A stretch of 28,825 nucleotides of DNA from an uncultured Lachnospiraceae bacterium (GCA_946631935.1 CAMPAP010000126.1:1-28825), one strand, 5' to 3'; shown: positions 1 through 6,635, numbered from the stretch's first letter. Numbers and translations are program-made. Notes: generated from the letters alone by a model not told the origin.

Positions 1-951
1 GAAACAATCAGCAAAATAGGAATCGTACCTGTTGTAAAACTTGACGATGCCAAGGACGCCGCACCTCTTGCAGAGGCTCTTTGCAAAGGCGGAATTCCCT
101 GTGCGGAAGTAACTTTCAGAACAGGCGCTGCGGCAGAGGCTATTAAGATCATGACAAGCACTTATCCCGACATGATCGTTGGTGCAGGAACAGTACTTAC
201 CACCGAGCAGGTTGATAAGGCGGTTGAGGCAGGAGCAAAGTTCATCGTAAGCCCCGGACTTAATCCCAGGATCGTAAAATACTGCGTTGATAAGAACATT
301 CCCATCACTCCCGGAGTAAATTCTCCTTCGGAGATTGAGACCGCCATCGAGTTCGGCCTTGAAGTCGTTAAATTTTTCCCTGCAGAGCAGAGCGGCGGCA
401 TTGCCAAGATCAAGGCTATGGCTGCTCCTTACGTAAATATGAAATTCATGCCCACCGGAGGCATCAATGCGGCAAATCTTACAACATATCTTGATTTCCC
501 CAAGATCATCGCCTGCGGAGGTTCATGGATGGTTCCCGGCGACCTTATCTCATCCGGAGATTTCGGTAAGATCGAAGAGCTGACAAGAGAAGCCGTAAAG
601 ACAATGCTGGGATTTGAACTTGCCCACGTGGGAGTAAACACAGGATCCGAAGAGGAAGCTCTTAAAGCGGCTCAGAGATTTTCGTTTATATTCGGTCTGG
701 ATGTGAAAAACGGCAACAGCTCCGTTTTTTCCGGTAAGGCTGTTGAATTTATGAAAGAGCCCTATCTTGGCAAAAACGGACATATCGGCATCAGGACCAA
801 TTATGCCGACAGGGCATACAATTATCTGAGCACGGTGCTTGGCATTGAATTTGATGAATCCACAGCAAAAAGAGACGATAAGGGTAATCTTAAGGCAATA
901 TATCTCAAAGAAGAAATATGCGGATTTGCGGTCCATATAGTTAATAAGTAA
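1..951 (+). CDS. eda: KDPG/KHG aldolase with extra C-terminal domain (5' end outside window)
   Basis: The frame is open from base 1, so the start lies upstream of the window. The protein is a class I 2-dehydro-3-deoxy-6-phosphogluconate / 4-hydroxy-2-oxoglutarate aldolase, which cleaves KDPG to pyruvate and glyceraldehyde 3-phosphate in the cytoplasm. Family hallmarks are visible: the catalytic-Glu segment AEVTFRTG near base 110, the VGAGTVLT strand, the Schiff-base lysine in EVVKFFPAE near base 370, and the phosphate-binding segment MPTGGI near 450. After the normal end of the TIM barrel (about base 615) there are roughly 110 more residues beginning FELAHVGVNTGSEEE. They resemble a VOC/glyoxalase-like fold (AHVGVN start, GHIGIRTN, FAVHIVNK end). 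The next gene, the matching KDG kinase, follows after 45 bp, so both probably form one operon for uronate/pectin-derived 2-keto-3-deoxygluconate. The aldolase call is firm; the role of the tail is unknown. Confidence 0.93.
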   Translation, partial: ETISKIGIVPVVKLDDAKDAAPLAEALCKGGIPCAEVTFRTGAAAEAIKIMTSTYPDMIVGAGTVLTTEQVDKAVEAGAKFIVSPGLNPRIVKYCVDKNIPITPGVNSPSEIETAIEFGLEVVKFFPAEQSGGIAKIKAMAAPYVNMKFMPTGGINAANLTTYLDFPKIIACGGSWMVPGDLISSGDFGKIEELTREAVKTMLGFELAHVGVNTGSEEEALKAAQRFSFIFGLDVKNGNSSVFSGKAVEFMKEPYLGKNGHIGIRTNYADRAYNYLSTVLGIEFDESTAKRDDKGNLKAIYLKEEICGFAVHIVNK

Positions 952-996
952 TGCAGATAACACATATGCTTAAAACAATTAAAGATTGGAGAAAAA

Positions 997-2028
997 ATGG
1001 CTAAAGTAGTAACTATGGGTGAGATCATGCTCCGCCTCTCAACTCCCAATAACGAAAAATTTATCCAGGCAGACGAATTTGATATCAATTACGGCGGAGG
1101 AGAAGCCAATGTGGCGGTTTCTCTTGCCAATTACGGACATGACAGTGAATTCGTCACAGCCCTTCCCGATAACGAACTTGGTGACTGCGCCATAGCAGCT
1201 ATGAGAAAATACGGAGTAAAAACAGATAATATTGCTCGCTGCGGTGAAAGGCTCGGAATTTATTATCTCGAGACCGGAAGCTCCATGAGACCTTCAAAGG
1301 TTGTCTATGACAGAGCTCATTCTTCAATATCAACGGCTGTTGCATCCGATTTTGACTTTGATAAGATCTTTGAAGGAGCCGACTGGTTCCATTTTACGGG
1401 CATAACCCCTGCGGTTTCCGATTCTGCAGCAGTTCTTACCGAGGAAGCACTTAAAGCTGCCAAGAAGCACGGTGTAAAGGTTTCCTGCGATCTTAATTTC
1501 CGTAAGAAGCTCTGGAGCTCTGAAAAGGCGCAGAAGGTCATGAAAGGACTCATGCAATATGTTGATGTCTGCATCGGTAATGAAGAAGATGCCAATCTGG
1601 TTCTCGGATACAAGCCCGGAAATACGGACGTTACCAGTGGAGATCTTGAGCTTCAGGGATATAGGAGCATTTTTGAGCAGATGGTATCCGATTATAATTT
1701 CGAATATTGCATCTCCTCATTAAGGGTAAGCCATTCCGCATCCGATAACGGATGGTCCGCATGCATTTATTCAAGGGACACCAAAGAGTTCTATCATTCA
1801 AAGGAATACTCAATACATCCCATCGTAGACAGAGTCGGCGGCGGAGATTCCTTTGCGGGAGGCGTTATCTGCGGTCTTCTTGACGGAAAAGACTTTAAGC
1901 AGGCACTTGAATTCGGAGTTGCCGCATCCGCTCTTAAGCATACCATTCCCGGGGATTTCAACCTTGTAAGCCGTAAAGAAGTTGAAACCCTTGCAGGCGG
2001 AGATGCATCCGGAAGAGTTCAGAGATAA
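997..2028 (+). CDS. kdgK: 2-keto-3-deoxygluconate kinase, PfkB family
   Basis: This 343-residue ribokinase/PfkB-family sugar kinase is preceded by TTGGAGAAAAA at good spacing from ATG 997. The N-terminal substrate motif reads GGGEANVAVSLANYG. The C-terminal family signature is RVGGGDSFAGG with the catalytic base at about Asp284, a variant of the usual DTxGAGD. PfkB kinases with this N-terminus, sited next to a KDPG aldolase, phosphorylate 2-keto-3-deoxygluconate to KDPG with ATP. The aldolase immediately upstream uses that product, which supports the substrate call. The enzyme is cytoplasmic and of normal family length. Another sugar acid or a fructose-like substrate cannot be excluded from sequence alone. 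A hairpin with a T-run at 2091-2117 probably ends the operon. Confidence 0.9.
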   Translation: MAKVVTMGEIMLRLSTPNNEKFIQADEFDINYGGGEANVAVSLANYGHDSEFVTALPDNELGDCAIAAMRKYGVKTDNIARCGERLGIYYLETGSSMRPSKVVYDRAHSSISTAVASDFDFDKIFEGADWFHFTGITPAVSDSAAVLTEEALKAAKKHGVKVSCDLNFRKKLWSSEKAQKVMKGLMQYVDVCIGNEEDANLVLGYKPGNTDVTSGDLELQGYRSIFEQMVSDYNFEYCISSLRVSHSASDNGWSACIYSRDTKEFYHSKEYSIHPIVDRVGGGDSFAGGVICGLLDGKDFKQALEFGVAASALKHTIPGDFNLVSRKEVETLAGGDASGRVQR

Positions 2029-2056
2029 ATTGCTTTTTCGGTAAAGTTTATATGGT

Positions 2057-2085
2057 TTGACATATTTTCCTAATGGAAATATAAT
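2057..2085 (+). promoter_or_regulatory. Perfect-consensus sigma-A promoter
   Basis: TTGACA at 2057-2062 and TATAAT at 2080-2085 are separated by exactly 17 bp, so both hexamers and the spacer match the sigma-A consensus. The predicted transcription start is about 2091-2093, which is the first base of the hairpin at 2091-2111. The promoter should drive the membrane-protein pair downstream. Confidence 0.85.
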
Positions 2086-2090
2086 TTTAC

Positions 2091-2117
2091 AGGTCCATCT
2101 TTGATGGACCTGTTTTT
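2091..2117 (+). terminator. Hairpin plus T-run, terminator or 5' mRNA stem-loop
   Basis: AGGTCCATC (2091-2099) pairs perfectly with GATGGACCT (2103-2111) around a TTT loop, and G then TTTTT follows. It fits an intrinsic terminator for the aldolase/kinase operon. It also lies exactly where the perfect promoter at 2057-2085 would start transcription, so mRNA from that promoter would begin with this stem-loop. Confidence 0.7.
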
Positions 2118-2121
2118 AAAG

Positions 2122-3216
2122 ATGAAAAACGAGATCAAGACACCGATAATAATCAAGATACTGATGGTCATCGCATTTATTGCGATGGTTCTTATTATAT
2201 TTCTTCAGCAGTTAAAGGTACCCTTTATGCTGGAGGATATTTACTATTCCAAAAATCTCGTCACCGGTGAACCCATTAAAGGTATTTCCGATATTTTCCA
2301 AAGTGCGGGCTGTATTTTTTACTGGAAGGGCGGAAGCGTGATCGCAGGATTTCTGCTTCAGGTGATCCTTATCTCGGGCGGATATGTTGCGGATATTCTT
2401 AATATCCTGGTAATGATTGGATGTGCCCTTCTTATCTTTGCTCCTGCCAAGGCTTCCCACCAGAGGATCTTTTTCACCGTTTTCGCGTTTCTGATGCTCA
2501 TTTGTCTTAATGCTAACTGGAGCAATTCTTATTTCAGGCAGTTCATGACGGTATATTTTTTCTATCCTTCTCTGCTCATGTTATCTCTCCTTAAGATATG
2601 TACGGCGATCCTTGATGCCCCCGATCCTGTTGAAAAGATTTCGGTTCCCAGAATAGTCTCATTATCAGCGGCAGCATTTTTTGCGGGAGCCTGGTCGCCT
2701 TCCTACGGCATCATATGCGGATCCACCCTTGCACTTGTTGTATATTTCAGAAGCCTTGAGAAGAAAAAACTTGATAATAAGGGATTCATCATTCCGATAG
2801 CTTTCTGCCTGCTTGGGCTTATCCTTTATATAGCGGCTCCCGGTAATTACGAGAAGGGTTCTGTTTTAATGACATCTTATATAGATGCCGATGTATATCC
2901 TTCAGTTGTCCTTGCTCTTGTGGTACTTGCCATTTACGTTAAGATCGGAGGCACGTTAAAGCCTTCTCAGTATCTTATATATGCGGTTTTGCTTATAAGC
3001 GTAGCTCTTTCATTTGTAACGCTTGTGCTTTTGCCTTTTGCTCCAAACGGGGCTCTTCTTTGTACCATGATCCTGGGCATTGCCGCATACTGTAATATGT
3101 TTTATTCCGTAAATCTTATATCCGGCAGATATCGTCTGTACGGTTACTTTTTGTGTGCCGTTGCACTTATGTATGATGTATTTGTGATCCTCGAGTCACA
3201 GCTTGGAGTTGAGTAG
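2122..3216 (+). CDS. Polytopic membrane protein, DUF6056-like
   Basis: This is an integral membrane protein of about 364 residues with roughly nine to ten hydrophobic segments. The first is IKILMVIAFIAMVLIIFL, followed by a short extracytoplasmic stretch with acidic and aromatic residues. A family-like AAPGNYEKG motif sits near the middle, and small loop motifs such as ANWSNSYFRQF and WSPSYG resemble the DUF6056 group of glycosyltransferase-like membrane proteins. That family link is from memory and tentative. The start is uncertain: TTG 2101 and ATG 2104 lie inside the hairpin arm at 2103-2111, so ATG 2122 is preferred, although its ribosome binding site is poor. The end overlaps possible starts of the next gene, so the two are probably translationally coupled. 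Function unknown. Confidence 0.72.
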   Translation: MKNEIKTPIIIKILMVIAFIAMVLIIFLQQLKVPFMLEDIYYSKNLVTGEPIKGISDIFQSAGCIFYWKGGSVIAGFLLQVILISGGYVADILNILVMIGCALLIFAPAKASHQRIFFTVFAFLMLICLNANWSNSYFRQFMTVYFFYPSLLMLSLLKICTAILDAPDPVEKISVPRIVSLSAAAFFAGAWSPSYGIICGSTLALVVYFRSLEKKKLDNKGFIIPIAFCLLGLILYIAAPGNYEKGSVLMTSYIDADVYPSVVLALVVLAIYVKIGGTLKPSQYLIYAVLLISVALSFVTLVLLPFAPNGALLCTMILGIAAYCNMFYSVNLISGRYRLYGYFLCAVALMYDVFVILESQLGVE

Positions 3217-3226
3217 ATTCTTGAAG

Positions 3227-3913
3227 ATGTCTTCTTTTGAAAAAGAAATACCCAAGGAGCGTTTTTCAGCCATATGGTATCCCATAATAAATGTGGTGAT
3301 GCTTCTTGTTTTCATACTCAAATTCTATCAGTTCGGGCATGATTCATATGAGTTTTCTCTTGTTAACGGACTTATCGGTGTTTTCCTGTTCGGTTTCGCA
3401 ACACTTTTATTTTCGTATTGTTCCGGCTCCAGAAGTCTTGGTTCGTATTCAAGGTTTCTTATCCTTTATATTGCATTTGTTCCCCATCTGAAATTCAATT
3501 ATTTCAGACGTCTCCTTGATCTTTCATATACCTTCGGAATAAGGGATCACAGCTTCAGTGAAAAGTGGAAGGGCGGTATTGCGCTTCTTCTTTCTGATGT
3601 GTCGGAGTATTTAAGGATCCTTCTTCCCATGACTATACTTATGCTGGGCGCCGCCATTTACGATAAGTTCCCCAAGATGTATAAGATACTTATTACCTGT
3701 ATAGTCATACTGATCATTCTTATTTACGTTTTTGAGGGGACTGTAAATCTGTGCAAATACGGAATTGCCGTAATACTTGTCACCATGCTGTCCGATTGCT
3801 GGAACAAGATGAGAGTTGAGAAGGAGAGAACCCAGCAGGCACTTGTGCTATGGGCGGAGATCCTTCTTTATGCCGCCATGTTTGCCAAGGGACTGACTCT
3901 TATCGTGGCGTGA
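3227..3913 (+). CDS. Membrane protein of unknown function
   Basis: This protein of about 228 residues has five to six predicted membrane segments (for example YPIINVVMLLVFILKF and TILMLGAAIY) and a cluster rich in basic and aromatic residues after the second pair (HLKFNYFRRLLDLSY). The frame is also open from TTG codons at 3203, 3209 and 3221, which overlap the end of the preceding gene. ATG 3227 is chosen as the first ATG, but a TTG start with translational coupling is possible. I recognise no family. Its position directly behind the other membrane protein, and the shared promoter at 2057-2085, suggest that they act together. No obvious terminator follows. Confidence 0.68.
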   Translation: MSSFEKEIPKERFSAIWYPIINVVMLLVFILKFYQFGHDSYEFSLVNGLIGVFLFGFATLLFSYCSGSRSLGSYSRFLILYIAFVPHLKFNYFRRLLDLSYTFGIRDHSFSEKWKGGIALLLSDVSEYLRILLPMTILMLGAAIYDKFPKMYKILITCIVILIILIYVFEGTVNLCKYGIAVILVTMLSDCWNKMRVEKERTQQALVLWAEILLYAAMFAKGLTLIVA

Positions 3914-4009
3914 GGTTTTAGTGTTTTAGATGGTATTTTTCCCTTGATCCGGGTGACACGCAATATTTTGAAAAAAGGTTTAAAAACCCGAAAAAACTTT
4001 AAAATATTG

Positions 4010-4038
4010 TTGACAAGTGTTCTTTGATTTGATATATT
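4010..4038 (+). promoter_or_regulatory. tRNA-Leu promoter
   Basis: TTGACA (4010-4015) is followed after 17 bp by TATATT (4033-4038). The predicted start is about 4045, five bases before the mature tRNA. Just upstream, aatatttt (3962-3969) and aaaatatt (4001-4008) form an inverted repeat around an AT-rich stretch, which could act as an UP-like element or a binding site. Confidence 0.8.
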
Positions 4039-4049
4039 ATCGTTTGTTC

Positions 4050-4133
4050 GCGGAAGTGTTGGAATTGGTAGACAAGCAAGATTAAGGTTCTTGTGGCTGC
4101 AAGGTCGTGCGGGTTCAAGTCCCGCCTTCCGCA
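4050..4133 (+). tRNA. tRNA-Leu(AAG)
   Basis: This is a class II tRNA with all arms visible. The acceptor is GCGGAAG (4050-4056) with CTTCCGC (4126-4132) and discriminator A4133. The D-arm holds GGAATTGGTAGA. The anticodon stem is CAAGA (4077-4081) with TCTTG (4089-4093), and the loop TTAAGGT places AAG at 4084-4086. There is a long variable arm at 4094-4108 and a T-arm GCGGG-TTCAAGT-CCCGC. CCA is not encoded. AAG pairs with CUU and would read CUC/CUA as well if A34 is deaminated to inosine. Most bacteria use a GAG anticodon here; CTT is a visibly frequent Leu codon throughout the window, which fits. The D-stem starts with U rather than the common G. Confidence 0.95.
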
Positions 4134-4140
4134 TTCCAAA

Positions 4141-4184
4141 TAGAAAATCCCCTTGAGGTAATTCCTCAAGGGGATTTTTCTATT
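4141..4184 (+). terminator. Intrinsic terminator of tRNA-Leu
   Basis: AAAATCCCCTTGAGG (4144-4158) pairs with CCTCAAGGGGATTTT (4164-4178) around TAATT. The T-rich tail TTTTTCTATTT follows, starting within the 3' arm. The stem is long and perfect, 8 bp after the tRNA 3' end. Confidence 0.93.
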
Positions 4185-4185
4185 T

Positions 4186-4267
4186 CGGAACGCCGAGGGC
4201 GTTCCGTGATCCCCGCCGGGTTCATATCTCGGGGCGCAGGGGTGCGCCCCTCGGTCGGTTCGGCGGG
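4186..4267. other. GC-rich block of perfect hairpins
   Basis: CGGAACGCC (4186-4194) pairs with GGCGTTCCG (4198-4206) around GAG. CCCGCCG (4212-4218) pairs with CGGCGGG (4261-4267), and this outer stem encloses GGGGCGCA (4231-4238) with TGCGCCCC (4243-4250). The block is far more GC-rich than its surroundings and contains no credible gene. It lies between the two copies of the tRNA 3' end. Confidence 0.75.
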
Positions 4268-4296
4268 AAAAAGGTCCACCGGACCTTTTTCTTTTT
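4268..4296 (+). terminator. Second intrinsic terminator-like hairpin
   Basis: AAAAAGGTCC (4268-4277) pairs perfectly with GGACCTTTTT (4281-4290) around ACC, and CTTTTT follows. It has terminator form in both orientations because the stem starts with A5 and ends with T5. Confidence 0.8.
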
Positions 4297-4305
4297 CCGC
4301 CTCAC

Positions 4306-4324
4306 CCCGCCTTCCGCATCCAAA
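4306..4324 (+). repeat. Direct repeat of the tRNA-Leu 3' end (att-like)
   Basis: CCCGCCTTCCGCAT at 4306-4319 is identical to 4121-4134, which covers the T-arm 3' strand and acceptor 3' strand of tRNA-Leu. The match continues as TCCAAA against CCAAA with one base missing. The copies are 185 bp apart. The 5' part of the tRNA is absent from the second copy, so it is not a second tRNA. This is the usual pattern of an attachment site left by tRNA-targeted integration. Confidence 0.6.
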
Positions 4325-4414
4325 ACAGAAACCCGCAACGGGGCATATGGGATACGGTCTATATAATCAAAAAACATAGTGCTATAATGTCGTTATGTGT
4401 TAACGAGTATTTGA

Positions 4415-4699
4415 GAAGTGTTTGATGCGGACCTTAATGCTCTTGACAGAGCCGAACTGTTTCTCATGATTACGCCCGGCAGGAACGGTACTGCGGGAAC
4501 CAATTGGGAACAGGGTTATATGTATGCCCGGAAGAAACCTATTGTCGTAGTCCAGATAACGGATGATGAAACCAGTCTTATGACATTTTGCTCAGCAGGA
4601 AGCTTTTATAATGCCGCTGTGGATACTCTCGAAGATACAATCCTTAATGCGGTAGAAAACAGCAGTCCAAGAAATAAATGTAAAACGATATTAACCTAA
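4415..4699 (+). pseudogene. Nucleoside 2-deoxyribosyltransferase, 5'-truncated remnant
   Basis: The frame GAAGTGTTTGATGCG onward encodes about 94 residues that match the C-terminal two thirds of the nucleoside 2-deoxyribosyltransferase family. It has the segment ADLNALDRAELFLMITPGR, then the active-site-type motif TNWEQGYMYA with the family's nucleophile-type Glu, then KPIVVVQITDD. The N-terminal segment of the family is missing, and an in-frame TGA at 4412-4414 stands immediately upstream. No ribosome binding site precedes GTG 4418. The family is normally about 130-150 residues long, so this is most likely a broken gene at the edge of the accessory region. If GTG 4418 were translated, the product would lack the first strand and helix of the fold. 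Confidence 0.7.
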
Positions 4700-4713
4700 A
4701 CATTATATAAGGC

Positions 4714-4809
4714 TTGACTACGCCGAACGGCTTATTATAGAATGAAACAAGAATAATTAAGCCGAACGGCGTATTTTTGCGCCTGTAATGTAAAATTTGT
4801 TCGAACGGC
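4714..4809 (+). promoter_or_regulatory. hipBA promoter with three evenly spaced operators
   Basis: The palindrome GCCGAACGGC occurs at 4722-4731 and 4761-4770, and a half-degenerate copy TTCGAACGGC at 4800-4809. The spacing is exactly 39 bp each time. The first copy lies between a -35-like TTGACT (4714-4719) and a -10-like element (TATAGA 4736-4741 or TAGAAT 4738-4743). The flanks of copies 1 and 2 are related in inverted orientation. This is the expected arrangement for autorepression by the HTH antitoxin encoded next; the repression itself is inferred. Confidence 0.75.
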
Positions 4810-4826
4810 TTATTTTGGAGACGGAT

Positions 4827-5042
4827 ATGATAATAAACAAAGCTTCCGATTTTGGTAAAGCATTAAAACAGCGCAGAAAAGAACTGGGTTATACTCAGCG
4901 CTATATTTCTGAATTTACCGGTTTCAGTATCAGCTTTATTTCTGATCTGGAGAACGGTAAAAGTACAGCTGAGCTCGGAAAGGCTATTTATCTTGCAAAT
5001 ATGCTGGGACTTGATATAGCTGTTAGTGCGAGGGGAAATTGA
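4827..5042 (+). CDS. hipB: HipB/Y4mF-type antitoxin, XRE-family HTH
   Basis: This 71-residue DNA-binding antitoxin starts at ATG 4827 behind TTGGAGACGGAT (GGAG six bases before the start). The frame is open further upstream, but that stretch is the operator region. An XRE-type helix-turn-helix is evident: LKQRRKELGYTQRYISEFTG, then SISFISDLENGKSTAELGKA. It should bind the GCCGAACGGC palindromes just upstream and neutralise the HipA-type kinase. Its TGA stop shares a base with the hipA ATG (TGATG), so the pair is translationally coupled, as usual for type II toxin-antitoxin modules. The product is short and normal for the Y4mF subgroup. Confidence 0.88.
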   Translation: MIINKASDFGKALKQRRKELGYTQRYISEFTGFSISFISDLENGKSTAELGKAIYLANMLGLDIAVSARGN

Positions 5043-6316
5043 TGAGACATTACAATGTATATCTTGAATTAAACGGGTGTCAGGTAAGAGTCGGAGAAAT
5101 TGAAGGTGACTTCTCTGATGATGCCCGTTTCTCATATTCTGAAGAATACATAGCAAGGAATGATTCCAGAGCTGTTTCTGTTTCTTTGCCTATACAGGAT
5201 GAACCATTTTCACCCGAGCAGACAAAAGTCTTTTTTGAAGGTTTGCTTCCCGAAGGGTTTATGAGAAAGAGCATTGCTGCCAATATGCACTTTGATGAGA
5301 ATGACTATTTGTCCATTCTTCAAAATCTCGGTAAAGAATGTCTTGGTGCAATCAGAATAGATGAGTTTGATAAGGTGCCGGAATCGGGGTATGAAGCTAT
5401 AACTGAAGGACAGGTAGAGGCACTTGCCGCGGAAGGAACAACCAAATCCACGGAGATAGTGATCAAAACTCACTTATCACTTACGGGTGCTTCCGGAAAA
5501 GTAGGGCTCTACTATGACGATAAAGAAGGCAAGTGGTACCTTCCAAGCGGATTAGCTCCAAGTACTCATATCGTCAAGCAAAGCCACATCAGACTTGATG
5601 GCATAGTTACTAATGAACAGCTTTCTATGCTGACTGCCCGCAAGTGTGGAATAGATATTCCGGAAAGCTTTATTATCAATGCGGGAAGCGGAATTGATTC
5701 AGAAGTTCTATTTGCCACTAAGAGATATGACAGGATTATTGATGAAACATCACCATTGATTGGAAAACTGAAACGTCCATACAGAATACATCAGGAAGAC
5801 TTTGCACAAGCCATGGGAATAGCATCTTCCTACAAGTACGAAAGAGAAGGACAAAGCTACGCCGGGAAGATGTTCGAAATAATTCGAAAATACGCAAGAA
5901 AACCAATGGAAGATCAGCTGCGGCTTTGGAACAGGATCGTATATAACTTTGTGCTTGGTAATACTGATGCTCATATTAAAAATTATTCTCTGCTTTACGA
6001 TCAGAATATGGATGGACTCTCTCTTGCGCCTGCTTATGACATGATAAGTACTGTGATTTATGAGAGTGCTACGAAAGATATGTCCTTCAACATAGGGGGA
6101 ATAAGAAATCTGGACGGTATAGATGAAGAAAGCTTTAAATCCCTGGCTTCTACTGCAGGAATTGGCGAAAAAATTGCTATGAGCAATTATTACGGTGTAC
6201 TCGACAAATTTGAAAATGCGTTGTGTGAATCTGCAAAGGAATTGCAGGATACCGGTTATGTAAATGCGAGTGATATTGCTGAAAGAATACTTTTGGCACG
6301 AAAAAAGGTACTGTAA
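5042..6316 (+). CDS. hipA: HipA-type serine/threonine kinase toxin
   Basis: This 424-residue protein starts at ATG 5042, preceded by GAGGGGAAATTG. The order matches HipA. An N-terminal couple_hipA domain covers about residues 1-105 (YLELNGCQVRVGEIEG, then FFEGLLPEG). A lid/autophosphorylation segment SLTGASGKVGLYYD lies near 146-160. The kinase catalytic loop NTDAHIKNYSLLYD carries Asp309 and Asn314, and the metal-binding motif APAYDMIST carries Asp333. The catalytic Asp and Asn fall at the same numbers I recall for E. coli HipA, and all key residues look intact, so the toxin is probably functional. Known HipA proteins phosphorylate glutamyl-tRNA synthetase, and related ones modify other aminoacyl-tRNA synthetases. 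The target here cannot be read from sequence. It forms a module with the HTH antitoxin. Confidence 0.92.
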   Translation: MRHYNVYLELNGCQVRVGEIEGDFSDDARFSYSEEYIARNDSRAVSVSLPIQDEPFSPEQTKVFFEGLLPEGFMRKSIAANMHFDENDYLSILQNLGKECLGAIRIDEFDKVPESGYEAITEGQVEALAAEGTTKSTEIVIKTHLSLTGASGKVGLYYDDKEGKWYLPSGLAPSTHIVKQSHIRLDGIVTNEQLSMLTARKCGIDIPESFIINAGSGIDSEVLFATKRYDRIIDETSPLIGKLKRPYRIHQEDFAQAMGIASSYKYEREGQSYAGKMFEIIRKYARKPMEDQLRLWNRIVYNFVLGNTDAHIKNYSLLYDQNMDGLSLAPAYDMISTVIYESATKDMSFNIGGIRNLDGIDEESFKSLASTAGIGEKIAMSNYYGVLDKFENALCESAKELQDTGYVNASDIAERILLARKKVL

Positions 6317-6333
6317 GCGGTTAAAGCTTCTAA

Positions 6334-6402
6334 GTGACCGATCCCGAAGAAAACGCCGAAATGTTTACGGGAGATTACTGCGACTATATCTGGAGCAGAT
6401 AA
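6334..6402 (+). pseudogene. Possible short gene remnant
   Basis: GTG 6334 to TAA 6402 would encode VTDPEENAEMFTGDYCDYIWSR. The composition and codon use look like the end of a real protein, but there is no ribosome binding site and I cannot name a parent family. It may be the 3' tail of a gene lost during rearrangement between the two toxin-antitoxin modules. The rest of 6317-6626 contains no gene that I can support, only the inverted repeat at 6484-6569. Confidence 0.25.
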
Positions 6403-6483
6403 GCATAGATTACGCACTTCATGGCAAGTTTTGATAAGTTATTTTAACTTAATTGTGCAAAAATATATGGGTAGTAGTAGATT

Positions 6484-6569
6484 ATTTAATGGTTTGTTGA
6501 CACCTTAATCTGAGTTTCCAGACATAGGAGCTGGTGGTTGGTAGGCAACGTAAAAATCAACCATTAAAT
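6484..6569. repeat. 11-bp inverted repeat enclosing 64 bp
   Basis: ATTTAATGGTT (6484-6494) is the exact reverse complement of AACCATTAAAT (6559-6569). Inside, GTTG (6495-6499) can pair with CAAC (6546-6549), and ACC with GGT. It could be a structured RNA, the ends of a degenerate miniature element, or a protein-binding dyad. It lies upstream of the vapB-like promoter. Confidence 0.45.
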
Positions 6570-6626
6570 GAGAATGTTCACTGCTGCGACAATGGCATTC
6601 CCATTTTCATCTTTTTTTCTTTTTTG

Positions 6627-6635
6627 TGGTAAAAT
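6627..6635 (+). promoter_or_regulatory. Extended -10 promoter of the vapB-like gene
   Basis: TGGTAAAAT has the TGn extension and a five-of-six match to TATAAT. No good -35 is visible, as is common for extended -10 promoters. The predicted start is close to 6642. Confidence 0.5.

Noticed and set aside
4306..4320. A second tRNA-Leu gene
   Set aside because: Only the last 14 bases are present; there is no anticodon arm, D-arm or 5' acceptor strand upstream.
4107..4379. Open frame of about 90 codons running from the tRNA 3' end through the hairpin block
   Set aside because: It begins inside tRNA-Leu, crosses the terminator and all hairpins, has low-complexity composition and no ribosome binding site. 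It is a spurious reading of structured RNA sequence.
4797..4826. Upstream TTG start for the HipB-like antitoxin
   Set aside because: These codons overlap the third operator and lie upstream of the GGAG that serves ATG 4827.
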